Part shown: positions 11,197 through 23,124 of the stretch, in pieces
Layout: each line of letters starts with the position of its first letter
Position numbering within the stretch: the stretch's first letter is position 1
NCBI GenBank assembly: GCA_022410635.1
Contig: JAJVDF010000418.1
Coordinates: 734,983-798,982 of the forward strand
Direction of reading: 5' to 3'
Source of the DNA: Tretioscincus oriximinensis
Taxonomy: Eukaryota; Chordata; Lepidosauria; Squamata; Gymnophthalmidae
Length of the DNA: 64,000 nt
Translations under genes and position numbers: made by a program
The notes under the pieces: generated by a model
The model's input: the letters and a program-made list of their open reading frames with translations, nothing else
What the model was told of the DNA's origin: nothing
Database searches by the model: none

Positions 11197-11404
11197 TAGG
11201 CTGATCAGATGACCCCTTTTTGGGGGGTGTTGAAAATCCATTTTTGGGGTCCCTTCTGATTTTTTCTGAGGAAAAAAATTTAAAAAACAAAACAAAATTG
11301 AAAAAAAAACCTTTTTTTGAAAATGTTTTCCTCAGAAAAAACTGGGAGGCATCCCAAAACTGGGTTTTCAACCCCCCNNAAAAAGGGGTCATCTGGTCAG
11401 CCTA
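11197..11404. mobile_element. hAT palindrome family B, copy 1
   Basis: A near-perfect inverted repeat: TAGGCTGATCAGATGACCCC on the left and GGGGTCATCTGGTCAGCCTA on the right, with two A/T-rich internal arms joined at a short centre. Flanks (CCTTAATA / CTTATGAT) are only weakly similar. Confidence 0.8.
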
Positions 11405-13180
11405 CTTATGATGAGGCAATCGTATGTTGAGCACTGCACTGAAAGTAAAGCATTTGTTTCAATGGTGAGGGTGGCATTCTGTTAGACATCTCTGTGTTCA
11501 GTATTGCAGTATGTGCGAAACATTTGGTGTGTGAGGGNTTCACATATTCTATGGTAGGCTGGTGTCCCATATGGCAGCATTACAACTCATAATGAGCAAT
11601 ACTCTTATATGGTGATGCAACAGGTTAAGAACTCAATGTTTCAACAGTTATTGTGTTCAAGGCCCATGCGTCAGCCAGGCAGAGGGTTTGGTATCCTCTA
11701 CTTTCAGCCAACCTAGTTGCTAAAAAGCAAATACATTTGTGAGCTGACAAATAGGTACCACCACAACATGGTGGGGAAGATAGACTAGGTGTAAGCCTTT
11801 GGGCGAAAAATAACCTTGTAAGCTGTTCTGAGAAGGACGGGTATAAAACTAGATTCTTCTTCTCTTCTTATTTCGATGTGGGAAGTTGACATCACATATG
11901 GCATCAGTGTTCTCAGTAATGCAGAATGAGAAAAAAAAACCTCCAATGGTCATGAAAGGTTGGTATTTCACGTGACATCCATGTGTTTCACAGCATTAAA
12001 CACCCATATGTAGATGTGGAAGGTTAATATCCAACACAGGATCCGTATGCTACCGAATGAGCAACATCCTTATTTGGAGGCTGGCACTTCATGTGAATCA
12101 GTGTGTTTACCCAGATGGTGAGTTTATGTGGCATCTTACCAATCCTCTATTGTTCTACACTGCAGTCTGTAAAATACTTTGCTGGATGGGTGTAGCTTGT
12201 GTGNCATTGATACGATGCAGATTCCAGCACAATACTTGTATTTTCTGGCATTGCCCCGTGGTAGTTGTCCCTTTCAGTTCAGGTTTGCATTCNCTGACTT
12301 GCATTAGGAGCCTTTCCTTGTTCAAGTCAATAATAAAGCTGGTCAAGTAAGTCAATGGAATTCGTTGCAACAGTTCCTCTAGTAGCCCTCAGATTTACAT
12401 TATTTTTAAACTTTGCCTCTTCCATTAGAAGAAGATGCACTGTGCAATTATCCCAGGTGCTACTAACATCTACTAGAATTCCTTCTTCTAATATTTGGGA
12501 CCTTGTCCTCTCCGTTGGGACAACTAAGATTTAAGTTCTTTAAAGTCTCTGTGTGCTTTGACTCACAAGCTAACTAATGATTTCCTTCAGTTTTCTTCAT
12601 CCTGTTTTTCGCATGTTCTTTGCCAGCTGTTTCCTAAGACTCCATAAAGGATATTTTCCTAAGCTTCTGAAAGCTGGACAAACTTTTTCTGANTCCAATG
12701 AACTGGCTGCTTCATTTCTGTTCATGCCAGTTTCACCAAAGTTGACATTTCAACTTCTTTCCAAACATGCAAATGTTTTCTCCTTTGATGCCTGCAAGTT
12801 CAGGAAGCAGGTTTGCAGTCGCCGCCTGCTTGAAACTTCTACTGAAGGGAAATTCAGCCAGCAGTAAAATACACATTACAGCCCTGGATTCAACAGGTAT
12901 TCTGGCCGTTCCTCTGAGCTTCTGTAGGCATAATGTATGTACACATTATCTAGCCTCTTTTGCAGATAAATCTGATATGCAGTGAATGAGACCATTCATA
13001 TTTGCACTCATGTGTCAATATTTGAAAAGTGGACCAAAAGCCGTCATGTTCTGTATTACATGTTCTGGATTAAATACCTACAATTTTTCTTGATTAGGAA
13101 CTTGGTCAAGCAGTAGCAGATCTGATTCTTTCAAGATCTAAACCAGTTGCCAGGAGCCATTTGGATAATTGTGATCTCAC
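11405..13180. other. Gene-free stretch; one SINE 3' fragment, otherwise nothing recognised
   Basis: A SINE 3' fragment (GGTGGGGAAGATAG..CCTTTGGGCGAAAAA..GGGTATAAAA) lies at 11755-11870. No exon with a supportable protein match was found. Short frames at 12155-12370 (minus) and 12577-12867 (plus) have no recognisable domain. Confidence 0.4.
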
Positions 13181-13184
13181 TTGA

Positions 13185-13405
13185 GGGCTATACTGCCTCC
13201 CCACACTGAGGCCACACACCCTCTCTCTACCCATGTCACCTTCCCCACGCAGACCCACAAAATGCGGACTTTTCAATGTGACCCCTTCCCATCACCATTT
13301 CCCTCTCTCTGAATCTTCTGTGGAGAATGCTGTGTGCTAGATCAAAATGGTCCCATGGGCTGAACCAAATGGTCCCATGGGCTGAACCTTAGGTTCCCCA
13401 CCCAA
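13185..13405 (-). mobile_element. Partial hAT element, 581-1014 family
   Basis: Carries the CACTGAGGCCACAC..CACAAAATG..GGACTTTTCAATG..CCTTAGGTTCCCCACCC blocks of the family in inverted order; truncated. Confidence 0.5.
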
Positions 13406-13493
13406 TTTAAACTTTGTTCACCATCTTCAATTGACAGCACTGGATAAAATCTCTGCATTGATATTATTCTTATTAGTACTAGGATGATCTTTT

Positions 13494-14218
13494 GATACTG
13501 CTTCCAGGATGGAGCAACAGGCAGTACTATTTGCAGGGAGTCAAGAACAGGTGAAGATTTTGCCTTCTTCTAATCCCTTTTGGACTGCCCAGGTGCAATT
13601 GGTGGGCCACAGTAACAGGGGTTCGCTTACCCGTTATTCGGCTCCTTAGCTTGTCTAAAGTAGCTGGATCCAAAGTGTGCAGACACGTGTAAAGAGATTC
13701 ACACGGAGACTATAGCTTGGGTTCAAAGGTGATCCAGGAGGCTCATAGGGTTATGAGACACTCCAGAACACAACTGTGCAGAGGTTTTTATTGACTACAG
13801 ATCAGAAGGCGTGGATCAATTTAGTGATGTCAAAGAAGGGATGGTATAGCCCACGTGGGTCAGGGCGGACCCAGATAGTGACACCTGTGTGACGTGTTTC
13901 TCTCCTCCCAAGGAGGTGCAGCCTGTGTCAGGAAATGCCAAATATGGTAAGATGGGAAGATACAGGATGGACCCTGAGATATGCCCTCAGGACAGGAAGG
14001 GAGATTTGGCTTCTCCTGTTTACATCCTGGGGCTGGGGTGACCAGAGATTTTTTTCAAAATTTCCATTCAGGCCTCACTTTGGCTAGCAAAGGTCAATCC
14101 TAGTATATTTTATATCAGAATATTAATGCCAATTAATATATGTCCCACATGGCTAACCCCAACACCACAGCATGAGACAGAATGCTGGACTAGGTGGGCT
14201 CCTCATATGTTCTTATGA
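13494..14218 (+). mobile_element. CR1-type fragment split by a solo LTR
   Basis: The left part (13494-13612) ends in GGTGGGCCACAG and the right part (14165-14218) resumes with CCACAGCATGAGACAGAATGC..TGTTCTTATG. Removing 13613-14164 plus one CCACAG restores the usual CR1 order seen at 20925-21155. Confidence 0.8.
13613..14164 (-). mobile_element. Solo LTR of a retroviral-type element, inserted in a CR1
   Basis: A 552-bp insertion bounded by a 6-bp duplication CCACAG (13607-13612, 14165-14170). On the minus strand it starts TGTTGGGG and ends CCCCTGTTA. It carries AATAAA (plus positions 13787-13792) about 175 bases before its 3' end, as expected for R/U5 of an LTR. No coding sequence remains, so it is a recombined solo LTR. 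Its exact family is not recognised. Confidence 0.7.
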
Positions 14219-14570
14219 TATTAGTGAGACCTTTGAAGTTTAGGGTAATTAAGTAAATATTTGTGTGTACACACTGCAGCTCTATTCAGCTTTCTGTTTA
14301 TTTGTTTCAAGGCAAAAAAAATTTCAAACGCCCTTCAAGCAAATAATTTGTTTCAATTATTTCCATTGTACATTAAACTCTCAAATCAGGTTTCACCCAT
14401 AGACCTAAGATTAGGGTAGATAGCAACTGATAAACACTAGGATGAGCTATTTAAATAAATAGCTACCAAGCTAGTTTAATGCAACTTAACAATATATCCA
14501 CTAATAGCAGAGCCTTTTATCTAACAACATAAGAAAAACCCTATTAGATTGTCCATAGCCCATCTATTTA

Positions 14571-14720
14571 TTATTTATTTATTTATTTGTATTTGTATCC
14601 CGCCCTATACCCAAAGGTCTCAGGGTGGCCAACCATAGAGCAGCACACATAGCTTTTGTTGCTTTCTCCACAATAGGCACTCTGTGGAGTAGGTGGGGCT
14701 GAGAGGGTTCAAAGAAAATC
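14571..14720 (-). mobile_element. Squamate SINE 3' end, inverted
   Basis: TTTATTTATTTGTATTTGTATCCCGCCCTATACCCAAAGGTCTCAGGGTGG..TTGTTGCTTTCTCCACAATAG..GGGGCTGAGAGGGTT is the reverse complement of the SINE end at 8620-8745. Confidence 0.7.
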
Positions 14721-14866
14721 TGGTCAGTCTAAGCTCCAGAGGCAAAATCTCAGAGGCTTATGCAAGCTTCAGGAGTAGTACACAGACTTGTGTGTATGCT
14801 ACTTTGAATATCTTGTTGTCACGTTCCTAAAGATGTTTGTGTTTTAAAGTACAACTTTCTTATGTA

Positions 14867-15284
14867 TAGACTGAGCAGATTTTTTAAGTGTGCGAGAATT
14901 TTTACACTGAGAATTTTTGGAGTACATCAGAATTTTTTAATTTTTTACAGAGGGGAAGGTGCCTTCAGAAGCTGCCCCCAGTTGCCAGAACCCCCTAGTG
15001 GTGGCGCAGCGATTTCTTTTGAAGTGTGTGAGAAAGTTTTGAAGCGTGTGAGAATTTTTATTTTTTACTGAGGGGAGGGTGCCTTCAGGAGCTGGTCTCA
15101 GATGCCAGAGCCCCCTAGTGGTGCTGCAGTGAATATTTTAAAAAAATTAAAAAAAATTCACATTTTTTTAAAATTCTTTTTTTCCTCAGCAAAAACCAGG
15201 GAAATGGTGCCCCCCCCCGGAGGGCAGGGTGGACACCCCAAAACCGGGGTTTTCCCCCCCAAAAGGGGGCATCTGGTCAGTCTA
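14867..15284 (+). mobile_element. hAT family A, copy 1, with perfect 8-bp target duplication
   Basis: Bounded by CTTATGTA on both sides (14859-14866, 15285-15292). Left end TAGACTGAGCAG, right end CTGGTCAGTCTA. The interior holds GAGGGGAGGGTGCCTTCAGG, CCAGAGCCCCCTAGTGGTG and, near the right end, AAAACCGGGGTTTTCCCCCC. No coding capacity. Confidence 0.9.
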
Positions 15285-15892
15285 CTTATGTAGAAAAAGT
15301 GATAGGACAGAATAAGAAGCAAGACCAGTTTCCCCTTCTCTTTCAGGTCCTTTTCCTTCTTCCTGCCCTTTCAAACTTTTTTTTTATTTTAAATATGGGT
15401 TATGGGCATGATAGGAAAAAAGATGAGTGGCCTCCAAATTGCACGAACCCCCCTCCCCCCATGTTTTTCTCTGCTGCTAATGAAAGGAAAACAGAACTGT
15501 CAAAACCTGTTCGTCCCCAAATTGTTGCCCTGGAACTCAGGAAAGCGGAAGGCAAAAACCTGAAGCATTCCCTTCTGATTATTTAATGTGCACCAGGTCT
15601 ACCCCAGGCAGTAATAACAAAAGAACTCCGTGCAAAATATTTTGACCTTTGATTGAAGTGGAAGAAAGTGAAACTGTAACTTCCTTTTATACAGACAGCA
15701 AAGGAATGCTGGAAAAGAGGTAGGGAGGCAATCAAAACAGTGGTGTGTAATGGGCCTGGGAGCCAAGACCAGCAACTGAAGACTTTCCAGCAGCACAAGG
15801 CACAGGGAAGACAAATAAATTAGGTCAGGCTGCTGCCTGCATTGCTGGCCCCCCAAGGCACTTTCTGCGAGTAATATCATCTTCAAGAGTTG

Positions 15893-15941
15893 CTTTATTT
15901 ATTACTTTATTTATTTATTTGCATTTCTATACCGCTCTATA
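15893..15941 (-). mobile_element. SINE 3' end remnant
   Basis: TTTATTTATTTATTTGCATTTCTATACCGC matches inverted SINE 3' ends; it abuts the next hAT element. Confidence 0.5.
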
Positions 15942-16320
15942 TAGACTGACCAGATTTTCTGAGGCCCATATAGGGAGAATTAATATTCATGCTAATTTGC
16001 ATATTCATGAATATACAATTCACCCACCAACATGCATAATCCTCCGAAATCCCCACGAAGCACCCGAGAATTTTTTTAAGTGCGTGAGAAATTTGCATTT
16101 TTTAATTTTTTACTGAGGGGAGGGTGCCTTCAGGAGCTGGCACCAGTTGCCAGAGACTTCTAGTGGTGGTGCAGTAAAGAAAAAATATTTTTAAAAAAAA
16201 TTCTAATTTTTTTAATTTTTTTTTTCTCAGCAAAAAACGGGGAAATAGCCCCCCCCCAGGGGAGGGGAAGTAGACACCCCAAAACCAGGTTCCCCCCTCC
16301 CAAAAGGGGTCATCTGCTAA
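15942..16320 (+). mobile_element. hAT family A, copy 2, damaged right end
   Basis: Left end TAGACTGACCAGATTTTCTG, then GCTAATTTGCATATTCATGAATAT, the GAGGGGAGGGTGCCTTCAGG block and the CCCAAAAGGGGTCATCTG right-end block. The last bases (CTAAGCACAAG) deviate from CTGGTCAGTCTA and no duplication is visible. Confidence 0.75.
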
Positions 16321-16390
16321 GCACAAGCAGAAATGTTGTCATTTGAGGGCAAAAGACAACAGCGCAAGAACCAGGATANAGCCTCCACAC

Positions 16391-16585
16391 TAGGCTGACC
16401 AGATGACCCCTTCTGGGGGGGTGAAAGCCTGGTTTTGAGGTGCCTCCCGGGTCTTGCTGAGAAAAAANAATAATAAAAAAATTNAAAAAAAATCTTTTTT
16501 TGAAAAAGTTTTCTTCTGCAAAAACCGGGAGGCACCCCAAANCCGGGTTTCCACCCCCCCCAAAAGGGGTCATCAGATCAGACTA
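16391..16585. mobile_element. hAT palindrome family B, copy 2, with perfect 8-bp target duplication
   Basis: TAGGCTGACCAGATGACCCC at the left, GGGGTCATCAGATCAGACTA at the right. CTCCACAC flanks both ends (16383-16390, 16586-16593). This copy fixes family B as hAT-type. Confidence 0.9.
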
Positions 16586-16593
16586 CTCCACAC

Positions 16594-17100
16594 CATCTTC
16601 AGACAAGTCCTTTCCTGTAGTGCATGCGGCTGCACCTGCTTCTTCCACATCAGCATTATTAACTAGCCTGCTACAGAGGTTGGATAAATAATCCCCGGAT
16701 CTTCATTCGTGAAGCTATGTCAAGAAGTGTTAAATCTAAAAATACTGTATCTGCCATTTAAATATAATTATCTAGATAGACAGGCCTCTTGCCCTCCTTT
16801 TAAAAAACATTTTACATATACTTCCTATGTCAGAAAAAGGATCTTGTTTAAAAAAGACAGATCTACATTTTTGGGACTCCAAAAGTTTAAACTACTGGGA
16901 AGGTCCTTTGAAGATGCTTCTGGAGCCCCTCACAGATTTGGGGCCCTTATATTGTCCAATAATTTCATACTTGACAACGCTAAGGTTCCTCTCCTGGAAG
17001 CATGGTTCTAATCAGAGAGGACCAGACATGAAACATTACATTTAAATTGGCAGAGTAAAAAATTAAAGTACATTTTGTAGAGGAGGGGAGCCAAATGGGG
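16594..17100. other. Gene-free stretch, nothing recognised
   Basis: Unremarkable A/T-rich sequence with short frames only. Confidence 0.4.
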
Positions 17101-17104
17101 CTGA

Positions 17105-17640
17105 TGAGATTTTCACTTGCCTGTTTGGTCTAAAAGTTTATTTCACGAGAACGGTTGCTTTAGTTTATTGACTGATCAGTTGACTGTATCAAATTTACAA
17201 AAGTTAAAAGGATAATAAGGTTAACAATAAATAAAATAGCAGCATTATTTGTCCCTGTCACCCTTACAAAACATCCCATTCAGTTCAAGAAACAGAGCTA
17301 CCCTTATGTGTCGCCTGTGCATTTTCTCCCTGCAGAAGATAAATCAGCTTATATTCTGCATTCCTATGGATCACAGTTTGTAATAAGGGACCCAAGCAAT
17401 TTATTCTTATTGCGGAGCACAGGGGGAAGACAAACAAGATGTGATAAATGTCTTCAACCATTTCTGCACCCCATATGCACTGGCTTTCTTCCCAGCGTAT
17501 TTGGTAGTATCTTCCATATTTCCCCATTGAGTNGGTGAGTTTGAAATGTGCATATAAACATTTTTGCCTTAGCTGGTCAGGCATTTTATAAACTAAATAT
17601 TTTTCAAGTTGGAAGGTAGAATTTGCTCATGCTAACTATT
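17105..17640 (-). pseudogene. LINE 3' fragment with zinc-knuckle-like C-terminus
   Basis: The minus-strand frame 17584-17285 reads MGKYGRYYQIRWEE then CIWGAEMVEDIYHILFVFPLC, resembling the Cys/His cluster at the C-terminus of CR1/R4-like LINE ORF2 proteins (C..GAEEDLEHLLF.CP). I cannot fix the clade. The 3' part (17105-17280) is A/T-rich and non-coding. Confidence 0.5.
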
Positions 17641-18001
17641 TCAAAAGATTCGCAATATCTTTTTGTGCACTGAGGTCTGCTATATCCTGCTTGAAGATGT
17701 CTTTGGCGGACTGGATTGTACACCCTCATGTTTTCAGGGAAAGCCCACAGCAAGACATTAGGCTGTGTATCAGGTATACCCAAGAATGGGTGCTCTCATT
17801 CCTATATTGTTCTTCCAAACTTATTTTTGGGAGTCTGTTTCCAGGAATTAAGAATCTGCGTAACCAGAAATGGTTTTTTTGGGGTATTAATAGAGCTTGG
17901 ATTAATAATGGCTTGGATTCCAAGTTCTGCTTTAACAGCAGGGACAGGGGCAGAAGTGGGGGGGAAGGATGGCCAAAGCTTGGATGAGAATGACTTACAG
18001 C

Positions 18002-18573
18002 TAAGCTGTTCCAGATGACCCCTTTTTTNGGGGAAAAACCTGATTTTGGGGTGTCTCTGTGGGTTTTGCTGAGGAATTTTTTTTAAAAAAAAAATAATTT
18101 TTTTTTTAAAAAAATTTAAAAGAAAAATTCACTACACCACTACTAGGGGGCTCTGGCACCTGGGGCCAGCTCCTGAAGGCACACTCCTCTCAGTATTTTT
18201 TTTTAAAAAATGCCAATTTCTGATGCACTCCAAAAATTCTCACATACTTCAAAAATTTCTCACACACTACAAAAAATATTTTTGATTTTTTTAAAAAACA
18301 AATTCTCTGCACCACCATAAGGGCACTCTGGCAACTGGGGCCAGCTCCTGAAGGCACCCTCCCCTCAGTATTTTTTTTTTAGAAAATGCAAATTTCTGAT
18401 GCACTCCAAAAATTCTCACACACTTAAAAAAATTCTCACATGCTTCACAGATTTCTCAGCGGGAATTTCAGAGGTGATTGGATGTTGGTGAGTGATTTGC
18501 ATATTTATGAATATGCAAATTAGCATGAATATTAATTACCCCGGTTTGAGCCTCAGAAAATCATGTCAGTCTA
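18002..18573 (-). mobile_element. hAT family A, copy 3, inverted, with perfect 8-bp target duplication
   Basis: CTTACAGC flanks both ends (17994-18001, 18574-18581). Compared with copy 1 it has an internally duplicated block (two CTCTGGCA..CTGGGGCCAGCTCCTGAAGG segments, 18150 and 18328). It ends with the octamer-like ATTTGCATATTTATGAATAT near 18500. Confidence 0.9.
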
Positions 18574-18964
18574 CTTACAGCTGCTGAACCAAGATAAAAT
18601 GGTACAAAATGGGGACTTGATTCCTAGCAACAGTAATGAAAAGCCAGGGTCACAAGTAAGAAAAATGGCCTAGACAACACGCAAGTCGCGACTTCTCTAC
18701 AGCTGCTATCAGAATAAACTGAACGCCAGAATTTCTGACAAGGATACAGACATTAGGCCAAAGAGAAGAAGAGATGAATTTCTGGAAGGTGTAAAAAGAA
18801 AAGTGGGAAATCAGAACAGCTTCAGAATGTTTGATTGAGATTAATAAACTTGGTTCTATTAAATAAGAAATGCAGTACAATATATTTAAAAAAGAATGTT
18901 GGCCTTTGTTGGGGTAGATATATATAAACATTTGGAACATTCAGAATTCTAGAAGGATGAGGAG

Positions 18965-19200
18965 GAGGAGAACTGGGGTTTTATCCCANGCATTTCGCAC
19001 CTGAAGGGACTCAAAGTGGCTTAGAAGCTTTATTTTTCGCCCTAAGGTTTATATTCTATCTTTCCCATCATGCTGTGACAGTCTCCATTTATCTAACTGC
19101 AATTTCTTGTTTTTGAAGAGCTCGGTTGTCTAGGGCTGAGGCCAGTAGAGGGCCCTCACCCCTTTCCACAACTGACACAACACTTTGAACTGCTGAAACA
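18965..19200 (-). mobile_element. SINE, inverted copy
   Basis: The reverse complement contains the GGGAAAGATAGAATATAAACCTTAGGGCGAAAAA..CTTTGAGTCCCTTCAGGTGC order of the 3' half of the SINE at 27761-28080. A related inverted piece is at 51745-51930. Confidence 0.6.
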
Positions 19201-20920
19201 CCAGGGCTCTTGGCCTTTCTCCCACTGTGCCTCAATAATTACCTTGAGGAGCAGATTACCTCCAGTATTGAATGTTTCCTGTTATCCTTTANTGACTGGG
19301 TTATCAGAGGCTGAGGAGATGTAACTGAAAAATATTGTTACTAGATAATTACCCTTTCATTCTTTGGAGAGGAGATTAGCCTTTCCACTTTTCTGACAGA
19401 TATATATATTTCAGGGTTCTAGATATCCAAAAGCCTACAACACTCGTCTTTACAAATATATTTTTGTCTTGGTATTGATACCATCAAACTGTAGCCAATT
19501 GCTGGTTGGCTGCATGGGCTTCTTCACTATGCAATTTTCTTGGGATAGATACAAAGATGTTTTGCCATTGTTTGATTCTGGAGAGAGGCTGGGAATCTCC
19601 AGGTGGTTTGCTCTCTACTGAGCTGCAATCTTTCTCAGTACCATCTAGAAGAGAAGTTTGATCATTTATTTTCTTCAGTATCTTGACTCCTTTGACTCTT
19701 AAAGCTCAAGGCNTTTGGGGAACCTAAGGGCCATTTTGTCTTAAAGCATTGCTATCTCCCACTTCCCTAGAATTCCCATTTCTTTGCAAAGCACATAAAA
19801 CAGCAAGCAGCACTGCACCACTGAAGCTGAATCTTTGCCCATTTTCAGCAGAACTTACCTCGTGAGCAGGTATGTGGTCTGGAACAGGGTGCCCCATAAT
19901 TCTTGCATGTTCTGTGATCAGAAGAATATAGAAATAATATTCCAATAGCTGGTTCATGGCTGGCATGAGAGTTTTGCCTTGTCTTTGCAGAGGCTTCCTT
20001 GATGAGTATGGCTTTTGGGCATCTCACTCATTCGTACTTTCAAATGTTAGATTTCTGGGTATTTTTTTTAAAAAAGAGAACCTATAAATGTAGCATTCAT
20101 CCTGATACAAGCCTTGATTGTCCGTGCATCCAAGACTGGAGGTTGGCCAGTTTCACTCACTCCATAAGATGAAATGAAAACAAAATTTTCTGAAGAGCCC
20201 GTGTCCTGTTTTCTCTGCTTGATGAGGGTTCTGGAAAAAGAAATAAGCAGTCCACAAATATGCCACGTAAATAGACTACGGGTCCAGATAGCCAAAGGGG
20301 CAGAAAAAGGTCACTGCATAATGCTTAGTATTGCTTCTTTTGCTTGTACCCGTTTCGGTGTTCTTTGGCACTCAAGAGACCAAAAATAGGTCAAAGACGT
20401 TTTCTGAAATTCAGGAAGAGAAAACTCCCCAATTCAGGTTGTATACAAACATAGAAAAGAAAAACTGCTTAGTGCAGGATTCTCAGGTAATGTATGAAGT
20501 TTCTTTGATCTTCATTCTTTCCTCCTGTAATGCTACCAGCACTAGACCCGACGTTAAACAAAACTGGAAGGAATTTATTTTTCCTGTACAATAGGAAATA
20601 GAATAGCTTTTGTTTCCCTTGTTCATTCTGTACGTATTTATAGGTTATTGTGATCTTATTCTGATGTCTCTCTGTCCTGTCTTATAAGGCAGTGTTTACA
20701 CACTTCTCNTAGTTACACTCTTGCTCTTTGTGCTCTTATTAATCTGTATTAATAAAATATCTGGAGTTGCTTAATTTGGATTAGCTGTAGCAGCATGCAT
20801 CTGCTCATAGTTTGGGCAGCATTAGAATCAAGACAACATGTGCAACAATACATGCCCATTGTGCTCACTCAGATCCAGTCTACTTGTAGATCNTCACTGC
20901 TTGCTATAGAACAGGCAGCA
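19201..20920. other. Gene-free stretch; two splice-bounded minus-strand segments of unknown meaning
   Basis: On the minus strand, 20223-20155 has a strong acceptor (TTCTTTTTCCAG) and a GTGAGT donor, and 19907-19859 has an acceptor (CTGATCACAG) and GTAAGT donor. Their translations match nothing I know. They could be non-coding RNA exons or chance matches. Confidence 0.25.
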
Positions 20921-20924
20921 CTGG

Positions 20925-21155
20925 TATGGGTATAAATGGATACTAGGATGGATGTCTTTATGTTGCCTCCGGGATGGAGCAACAGGCAGGACTCCTGAAA
21001 TACCATTTGCAGGGAGTCATGAACAGGTGCATATTTTGCTTTCCTCTGTTCGGACTGCCCAGGTGCATCTGGTGGGCCTCTGTGTGACACAGAATGCTGG
21101 ACTTGATGGGCTGTGGCCTGATCCAGTATGGNTCTTCTTATGTTCTTATAGGATG
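20925..21155 (+). mobile_element. CR1-type 3' fragment
   Basis: Same order as 1-285: GGTATAAATGGATACTAGG, GGGATGGAGCAACAGGCAGG, CTGGACTTGATGGGCTGTGG, TTCTTATGTTCTTAT. Confidence 0.8.
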
Positions 21156-21159
21156 TAAT

Positions 21160-22482
21160 ACTATGGTCTTCTACTAGAGGGCTCTATTTTTAACCTAGCA
21201 TTCCTGGTTTAATCTAGTCCTGGTTTAATCCTGACTGAAGTTGCCTGACTCTGTTCCCAGTGCATTCCAGGTGCCACAATAGTGCGATGTAAATGTTGTT
21301 TCCCATTCTGATAGCTTTCTGATCATGCTATTTCTAATACTTTACGCACGTGTTTTATTTCACACAGTACAAGCCAGGCAATTAGGCCAGAGTGAACTGA
21401 TAATGATTCAGATTGGACATTTTGAACATATCATGGCTGAATACCAGGGTTCTCTCAAACATACAGGTGCTTTTTAAAGTTCTACATTACTTGAGGACTG
21501 TTGACTTTATAGAGCTAAATCCTTTCCCAAACCCCAACCCACGCTTGAAATAAATTTCAGGTAGAATTTTGGGATTTTAAGGCCACTCTAGAGAATATTG
21601 GATAAAGTGTGCAGAATCACACTGTTTTCATACGTACCTGAACAATCACAAGGATGGGTAGGATGCCCTGTCCTAAGATTAGCCACCAGTCCCATACAAA
21701 AATGAGTTACCACTGGGATGGAAAAGGGCCACATTAGGATGACCAATCCCACACCGATTTGCACTGATGAATCCAAAGGTAGAACCAATTTTAGAACCAA
21801 TACAGGAGTCGCTGCTGAAATAGGTAATTTTTTGTTCCAGCACAACCCAGATATTGAGTCATTGTTTTCCTCTGGAGCAGCTGATCTGAAGATTATCCTG
21901 CTAACGTAGATATCTGTAGGAGCTTGTGTTCTGAAGTGAAGAAACTCTTGAATATTTGAGGATGCAAGACTAGTTTGAGAAGAGCGACACATTCTTCCCA
22001 TTCTAAACTACTACAGGCAATTAAGTTAATAGAAATGCTCTATTTTGTCAGGTATTCAAAGTGTAATCCATGAGATGTTGACATCCTACAGATTTTATAC
22101 CATTTCATTTTTTGCCTTCATGGCTGCAGCTCATGATGACTGATATTATTCTCACTTTTCCTTCTGCATCATGGGGCCATGTTGGCTTCTCTGAAACCTT
22201 CGCGTATGGGTGGAGTATAAGAATGAATGAATGAATGAATGAATATTGCACCATGTCAACAGAAAAAGCAGAATAGCAATATTGCATCTTTCATGAGTGT
22301 ATCAAGGAGAAATGGTGCCTTTAACATATGTTGAAATTTCCTCTTTGACATATCTGCTGTCCTGCTTCTTGTTTGGTAACCCTACATACACTAATGGTTA
22401 TTCCATATCTGTACATAACAATTACAGTTAATTTTGATTACTGGAAATCTGGGGACTTTGCCCAATAATTTATAGCTTGGTG
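21160..22482. other. Gene-free stretch with an unassigned 137-codon minus-strand frame
   Basis: The frame 22001-21588 is open but has no domain I recognise; it is moderately hydrophobic in its second half. A SINE 3' tail with (GAAT)n follows at 22190-22243. Confidence 0.3.
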
Positions 22483-22493
22483 AATAGCAACTT

Positions 22494-23124
22494 TTTTTTT
22501 AAAGTAAATTTTTATTGGTATATATAAGTATGACATTATATAATTACACACATATATATGTTGAAACCAACCATCACTCATTGCATGTCATACAATAAAA
22601 GGAAATACCACCACCACACCAAAGAGTGCTCCCCTGCCCTCCCCCCGCTACTTGAGGATATCCAACAAATTCTTAAGTAAATCTTTTCAAATCCAAAATC
22701 CAATATATTATAAATGCCGTGGGTGAATACATCTTATGAAATATCACATGGGAAATGAAGGCCCTCCACTTTACCTCCCATGTTGGATGGGATAAAATTC
22801 CCAATCTTTTTAGCCTTCTTTCCCTTAAAAAGTCAAAGAGTTCAGTTTCTGCCATATAATCGTACCAGGCTTCCTGGGTCCATTTATCTTTGTCCTTCCA
22901 TCCTCTTGCTATCTGAATATGGGCTGCCCTTATCCCTTGCTTAAGTATATATACATTTTCCCTCCCTATCTGTCTTAAGTTCTTATTTCCTATAAGGACC
23001 TCTTTCACAACAGGAATATTTACCTGGAGTATATTTGTAAGTTCCCCTGTAATCTCTTCCCAAAACTTCTTAACTTCTCTGCATTCAAACCACATACGCA
23101 TATAGGTCCCTATATCTATGCCAC
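22494..23124 (-). pseudogene. 5'-truncated L1-type LINE 3' end with 11-bp target duplication
   Basis: Flanked by AATAGCAACTT (22483-22493 and 23125-23135). A poly-A tail at the 3' end is seen as poly-T from 22494. The minus-strand frame reads GTYMRMWFECREVKKFWEEI, then KDKWTQEAWYDYM, the C-terminal region of L1 ORF2. The frame is open from its truncated 5' end to about 22673. Confidence 0.85.

Noticed and set aside
12577..12867. 96-codon plus-strand frame
   Set aside because: No domain, contains an n, and no splice support.
21588..22001. 137-codon minus-strand frame
   Set aside because: No recognisable domain, no splice context, no second exon; probably chance.
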